Shown one piece after another: positions 61,009 to 64,000 of a stretch of DNA of 64,000 nucleotides. This stretch comes from Pseudoduganella guangdongensis (GTDB taxonomy: Bacteria; Pseudomonadota; Gammaproteobacteria; Burkholderiales; Burkholderiaceae_D). Each line of letters opens with the position of its first letter. Positions within the stretch are counted from its first letter, which is position 1. Position numbers and translations under genes: made by a program. The notes beneath the pieces were generated by a model. The model did not search any database. It had not been told where the DNA came from and was given only the letters and a program-made list of their open reading frames with translations. Where the stretch lies: assembly GCF_009857475.1 (NCBI RefSeq), contig NZ_WWCJ01000016.1, forward strand, positions 53,356-117,355, read 5' to 3'.

Positions 61009-62346
61009 TCAATGATGGTGGTGGTGGTCGTGGTCACAATCGTCTCCGCATGTGATCTGGTCCACGACGTAATCGACAACGCCTTCAAAGGCAACGCTTT
61101 GCTGCTGGCCTTCGCCTTCTTCAGCGCGCATTGCCTTGACGACGGCGGTGTTGTTGGCCACTTCGTCCTCGCCGATGATGACTGCGAAGGTTGCGCCGGA
61201 GCCGTCGGCTTTTTTCATCTGCGACTTGAAGCTGCCGGCGCCGTTGCTGCCGGCGCAGTGCAGGATCACGTCCAGGCCGGCGTCGCGCAGGCGCTCGCCC
61301 AGGATGAACGCTTGCGCTTGCGCCGCCTCGCCCTGGTGCACCAGGTACACGTCGCACTGGCGCGGCGCGGCGGTGTCGCCGGCGCCTTTCATCAGTTCGA
61401 TCAGGCGCTCGATGCCCATGGCGAAACCGACCGCCGGGGTCGGCTTGCCGCCGAACATTTCAATCAGCGGGTCGTAGCGGCCGCCGGCGCACACGGTGCC
61501 CTGCGCGCCCAGTTCGTCGGTGACCCATTCGAACACGGTGCGGTTGTAGTAGTCGATGCCGCGCACCAGGCGCGTGTTGACGGTGTACTGGATCGCGTTG
61601 GCGTCCAGGATCTTCTTCACGCCTTCGAAGTGGGCCAGCGATTCCGCGCCCAGGTAGTCCAGCAGCTTCGGCGCGCTGTTGACGATGCCTTGCAGGGCAG
61701 CGTTCTTGGTGTCCAGGATGCGCAGCGGGTTGGTATGCAGGCGGCGCTTGGCGTCGGCGTCCAGGTGCTCCTCGTGCTGCTCCAGGTAGGCGATCAGGTC
61801 GACGCGGTGGCGCGCGCGCTCCTCGGCGTCGCCGATGGAGTTGATTTCCAGGCGGATGTTCTCCAGGCCCAGGTCATCCCACAGGCGGCGGCACATGGCG
61901 ATCATTTCCGCATCCACGTCCGGGCCGGTGAAGCCCACGGCTTCCGCGCCGAACTGGTGGAACTGGCGGTAGCGGCCGCGCTGCGGCTTCTCGTGGCGGA
62001 ACATCGGGCCTTTGTACCACAGGCGCTTCGGGCCTTCGTACACCAGGTTATGCTCCAGCACGGCGCGCACCACGCCCGCGGTGCCTTCCGGGCGCAGGGT
62101 CAGCTTGTCGCCGTTCATGGCGTCTTCGAAGGAATACATTTCCTTCTCGACGATGTCGGTCACGGCGCCGATGGCGCGCGAGAACAGGCGGGTCTCTTCC
62201 ACGATCGGGGTGCGGATCTGCTGGAAGCCGTAGCTTTGCACCACGGACTGCGCGGTGTTCTCGAAGATCTCCCACAGGTGGGCGTCAGCCGGCAGGAGAT
62301 CGTTCATCCCCTTGATCGCTGTGATTTTGTCTGCTTTGTTGGACAT
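61009..62346 (-). CDS. hisS: Histidyl-tRNA synthetase
   Basis: A 445-residue class-II enzyme. Motif 2 is GRYRQFHQFGAE and the HisA motif is LVRGIDYYNRTVFEW. The unusual C-terminal end, CGDDCDHDHHHHH, forms a natural His-rich metal-binding tail. Confidence 0.97.
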   Translation of the reverse strand: MSNKADKITAIKGMNDLLPADAHLWEIFENTAQSVVQSYGFQQIRTPIVEETRLFSRAIGAVTDIVEKEMYSFEDAMNGDKLTLRPEGTAGVVRAVLEHNLVYEGPKRLWYKGPMFRHEKPQRGRYRQFHQFGAEAVGFTGPDVDAEMIAMCRRLWDDLGLENIRLEINSIGDAEERARHRVDLIAYLEQHEEHLDADAKRRLHTNPLRILDTKNAALQGIVNSAPKLLDYLGAESLAHFEGVKKILDANAIQYTVNTRLVRGIDYYNRTVFEWVTDELGAQGTVCAGGRYDPLIEMFGGKPTPAVGFAMGIERLIELMKGAGDTAAPRQCDVYLVHQGEAAQAQAFILGERLRDAGLDVILHCAGSNGAGSFKSQMKKADGSGATFAVIIGEDEVANNTAVVKAMRAEEGEGQQQSVAFEGVVDYVVDQITCGDDCDHDHHHHH

Positions 62347-62351
62347 ATTCT

Positions 62352-63614
62352 TTACGCTGCTTTGCTATAGTTTTTTTGTACGTAGTCGAGCACGATGGCC
62401 TGGAACTCGCCGACGATATTCTCGCCGCGCAGGGTCGCCACCTTCTCGCCATCGACAAACACCGGCGCGGCCGGCGATTCGCCGGTGCCGGGCAGGCTGA
62501 TGCCGATATTGGCGTGCTTCGATTCGCCCGGGCCGTTGACGATGCAGCCCATCACGGCCACGTTCATCGCCTCCACGCCCGGGTAGGTCTTTTTCCATTC
62601 CGGCATCTGCTCGCGCAGGTAGGTCTGGATATCGTCCGCCAGTTCCTGGAACACAGTGGAGGTGGTGCGGCCGCAGCCCGGGCAGGCGATCACCATCGGG
62701 GTGAACTTGCGCAGGCCCATGGTCTGCAGGATTTCCTGCCCCACCACCACTTCCCTGGTGCGGTCGCCGCCCGGTTCCGGGGTCAGCGAAATACGGATGG
62801 TGTCGCCGATGCCTTCCTGCAGCAGCACCGACAGCGCGGCGGTCGAGGCCACGATGCCCTTGCTGCCCATGCCGGCCTCGGTCAGGCCCAGGTGCAGCGG
62901 ATAGTCGCAGCGCTTGGACAGCTCGCGGTAGACGGCGATCAGGTCCTGCACGCCGGACACCTTGCAGGACAGGATGATCTTGTCGCGCGCCAGACCCAGT
63001 TCTTCGGCGCGTACCGCGTTTTCAATCGCGGAGGTGATCAGCGCTTCGTACATCACCGCTTGCGCGGTCCATGGATTGGCGCGCGCCGCGTTTTCATCCA
63101 TGATGCGCGCCAGCAGGGCCTGGTCGAGCGAGCCCCAGTTGACGCCGATGCGCACCGGCTTGTCGTGCCTGGCCGCGACTTCGATCATCTGCGCGAACTG
63201 CGTGTCGCGCTTGGCGCCCTTGCCCACGTTGCCCGGGTTGATGCGGTACTTGGACAGCGCGGCGGCGCAGTCCGGGTAGTCGGTCAGCAGGGTGTGGCCG
63301 TTGTAGTGGAAGTCGCCCACCAGCGGCACGTCCACCCCCATCTTGTCCAGCTGGTCGCGGATGTAGGGCACGGCGGCCGCCGCTTCCGGGCGATCCACGG
63401 TCAGGCGCACCAGTTCGGAACCGGCGCGCGCCAGCTCCTTGATCTGGATCGCCGTCGCCACCGCATCGGCGGTGTCGGTATTGGTCATCGACTGCACCAC
63501 CACCGGCGCGTCGCCGCCGACCCAGATCTTGCGCTCGCCGTGCTGGATCAGCACGCGGCGGCTGGCGCGGCGCGCCAGCGGTCCGGAAGGGATCGGATTG
63601 TTCGAAGAAGACAT
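62352..63614 (-). CDS. ispG: 4-hydroxy-3-methylbut-2-enyl diphosphate synthase
   Basis: A 420-residue Fe-S enzyme of the MEP isoprenoid pathway. The cluster cysteines lie in IACPGCGRTT and MGCIVNGPGE. It precedes hisS in the conserved order. Confidence 0.97.
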   Translation of the reverse strand: MSSSNNPIPSGPLARRASRRVLIQHGERKIWVGGDAPVVVQSMTNTDTADAVATAIQIKELARAGSELVRLTVDRPEAAAAVPYIRDQLDKMGVDVPLVGDFHYNGHTLLTDYPDCAAALSKYRINPGNVGKGAKRDTQFAQMIEVAARHDKPVRIGVNWGSLDQALLARIMDENAARANPWTAQAVMYEALITSAIENAVRAEELGLARDKIILSCKVSGVQDLIAVYRELSKRCDYPLHLGLTEAGMGSKGIVASTAALSVLLQEGIGDTIRISLTPEPGGDRTREVVVGQEILQTMGLRKFTPMVIACPGCGRTTSTVFQELADDIQTYLREQMPEWKKTYPGVEAMNVAVMGCIVNGPGESKHANIGISLPGTGESPAAPVFVDGEKVATLRGENIVGEFQAIVLDYVQKNYSKAA

Positions 63615-63625
63615 GCTTACTCTGC

Positions 63626-64000
63626 TTACTTGATATTGACGCGCGAGATGGTGCCGCCAGGTACCGGCGGCAGCTCCAGCTGGGCGCCGGCCAGGTTGGC
63701 GTTGACGCCGCCTGGCTTGCCGACGATCAGCAGGTCCTTCTCGCGCACATTGAACGTTTCCGTGCTGCCGGCTTTCACCAGGCGCGCGATCAGCGAATTC
63801 TGGCCTGGACGGCGGATCTCGATCCAGGAATCTTCCTTCACCGTCAGCGTCAGCTTGCCGCCGGCCGCGCCCACGACAGCGCCGCTCGCCGGCGCAGTAG
63901 GGGCCGCAGCCACCGGAGCCGCCGCCGGCGGGAGCGCCGCTGCAGTCGGCGCAGGACGGTTGGCCGGCGCGCCAGCGGCGCCGCCCACAGGCGCGGCAGC
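63626..64000 (-). CDS. rodZ: RodZ-like protein, C-terminal part only
   Basis: The frame is open to the window edge, so the N-terminal part lies outside. The Ala/Pro-rich linker and the beta-rich C-terminal domain (GKLTLTVKEDSWIEIRRPGQ, TFNVREKDLLIVGKPGGVNA) match the RodZ/DUF4115 end. Position before ispG supports it. The helix-turn-helix and membrane parts are not visible. Confidence 0.85.
   Translation of the reverse strand, partial: AAAPVGGAAGAPANRPAPTAAALPPAAAPVAAAPTAPASGAVVGAAGGKLTLTVKEDSWIEIRRPGQNSLIARLVKAGSTETFNVREKDLLIVGKPGGVNANLAGAQLELPPVPGGTISRVNIK

Noticed and set aside
1..64000. CRISPR array
   Set aside because: No regularly spaced repeat units and no cas genes seen.

Overview
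The window looks like a chromosome segment of a betaproteobacterium, most likely Oxalobacteraceae (Massilia, Duganella or Janthinobacterium type). The clues are the high-GC coding backbone, the gene order rodZ-ispG-hisS-yfgM-bamB-der-hfq-hflX-hflK-hflC-hisZ-purA at the right end, a PEP-CTERM protein and several TonB receptors. This placement is an inference from gene order and protein style; no database search was possible.

Layout. 1-6.5 kb: the end of a subtilase gene, then a five-gene overlapping operon (secreted protein, MacB/LolD-type ATPase, FtsX-type permease, LolA-like protein, exported protein). 6.5-12.3 kb, minus strand: a LytTR/LytS two-component pair, a TonB receptor, an orphan solute-binding protein and a small acidic protein. 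12.4-16.0 kb: two Sel1-repeat paralogues flanking an NTF2-like protein. 16.2-33.3 kb: an AT-richer integrative island. 33.2-47 kb: tRNA-Asn genes, DUF3334, a membrane XRE regulator, a beta-lactamase-fold hydrolase, a PEP-CTERM protein, metallophosphoesterase, HAAS/PadR, tyrB, uvrB, peroxiredoxin and MarC. 48-64 kb: a second TonB receptor, FKBP, a phosphoribosyltransferase and the housekeeping cluster listed above.

The island. A 48-bp copy of the tRNA-Asn 3' end at 16184-16231 exactly matches the tRNA-Asn at 33242-33317, so the 17 kb between them is an element integrated at tRNA-Asn. It carries a tyrosine integrase, a VapE-like helicase, a two-gene AAA ATPase plus DUF4435/TOPRIM system that fits PARIS phage defence, a radical-SAM protein with a nucleotidyltransferase-like C-terminal half, a DUF3800 protein, a zinc-ribbon RES protein and several orphan proteins. 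At its tRNA-proximal edge are two roughly 1-kb cassettes, each with one or two orphan genes and each bounded by a repeat made of a conserved block, a terminator and a decayed tRNA-Asn 3' end. This suggests repeated accretion of small units at the same tRNA.

The best candidates for something undescribed are the radical-SAM/nucleotidyltransferase fusion, which has a terminator-like hairpin just ahead of its ribosome-binding site, and the tRNA-bounded cassettes. The PARIS-like pair is a known type in a fresh context.
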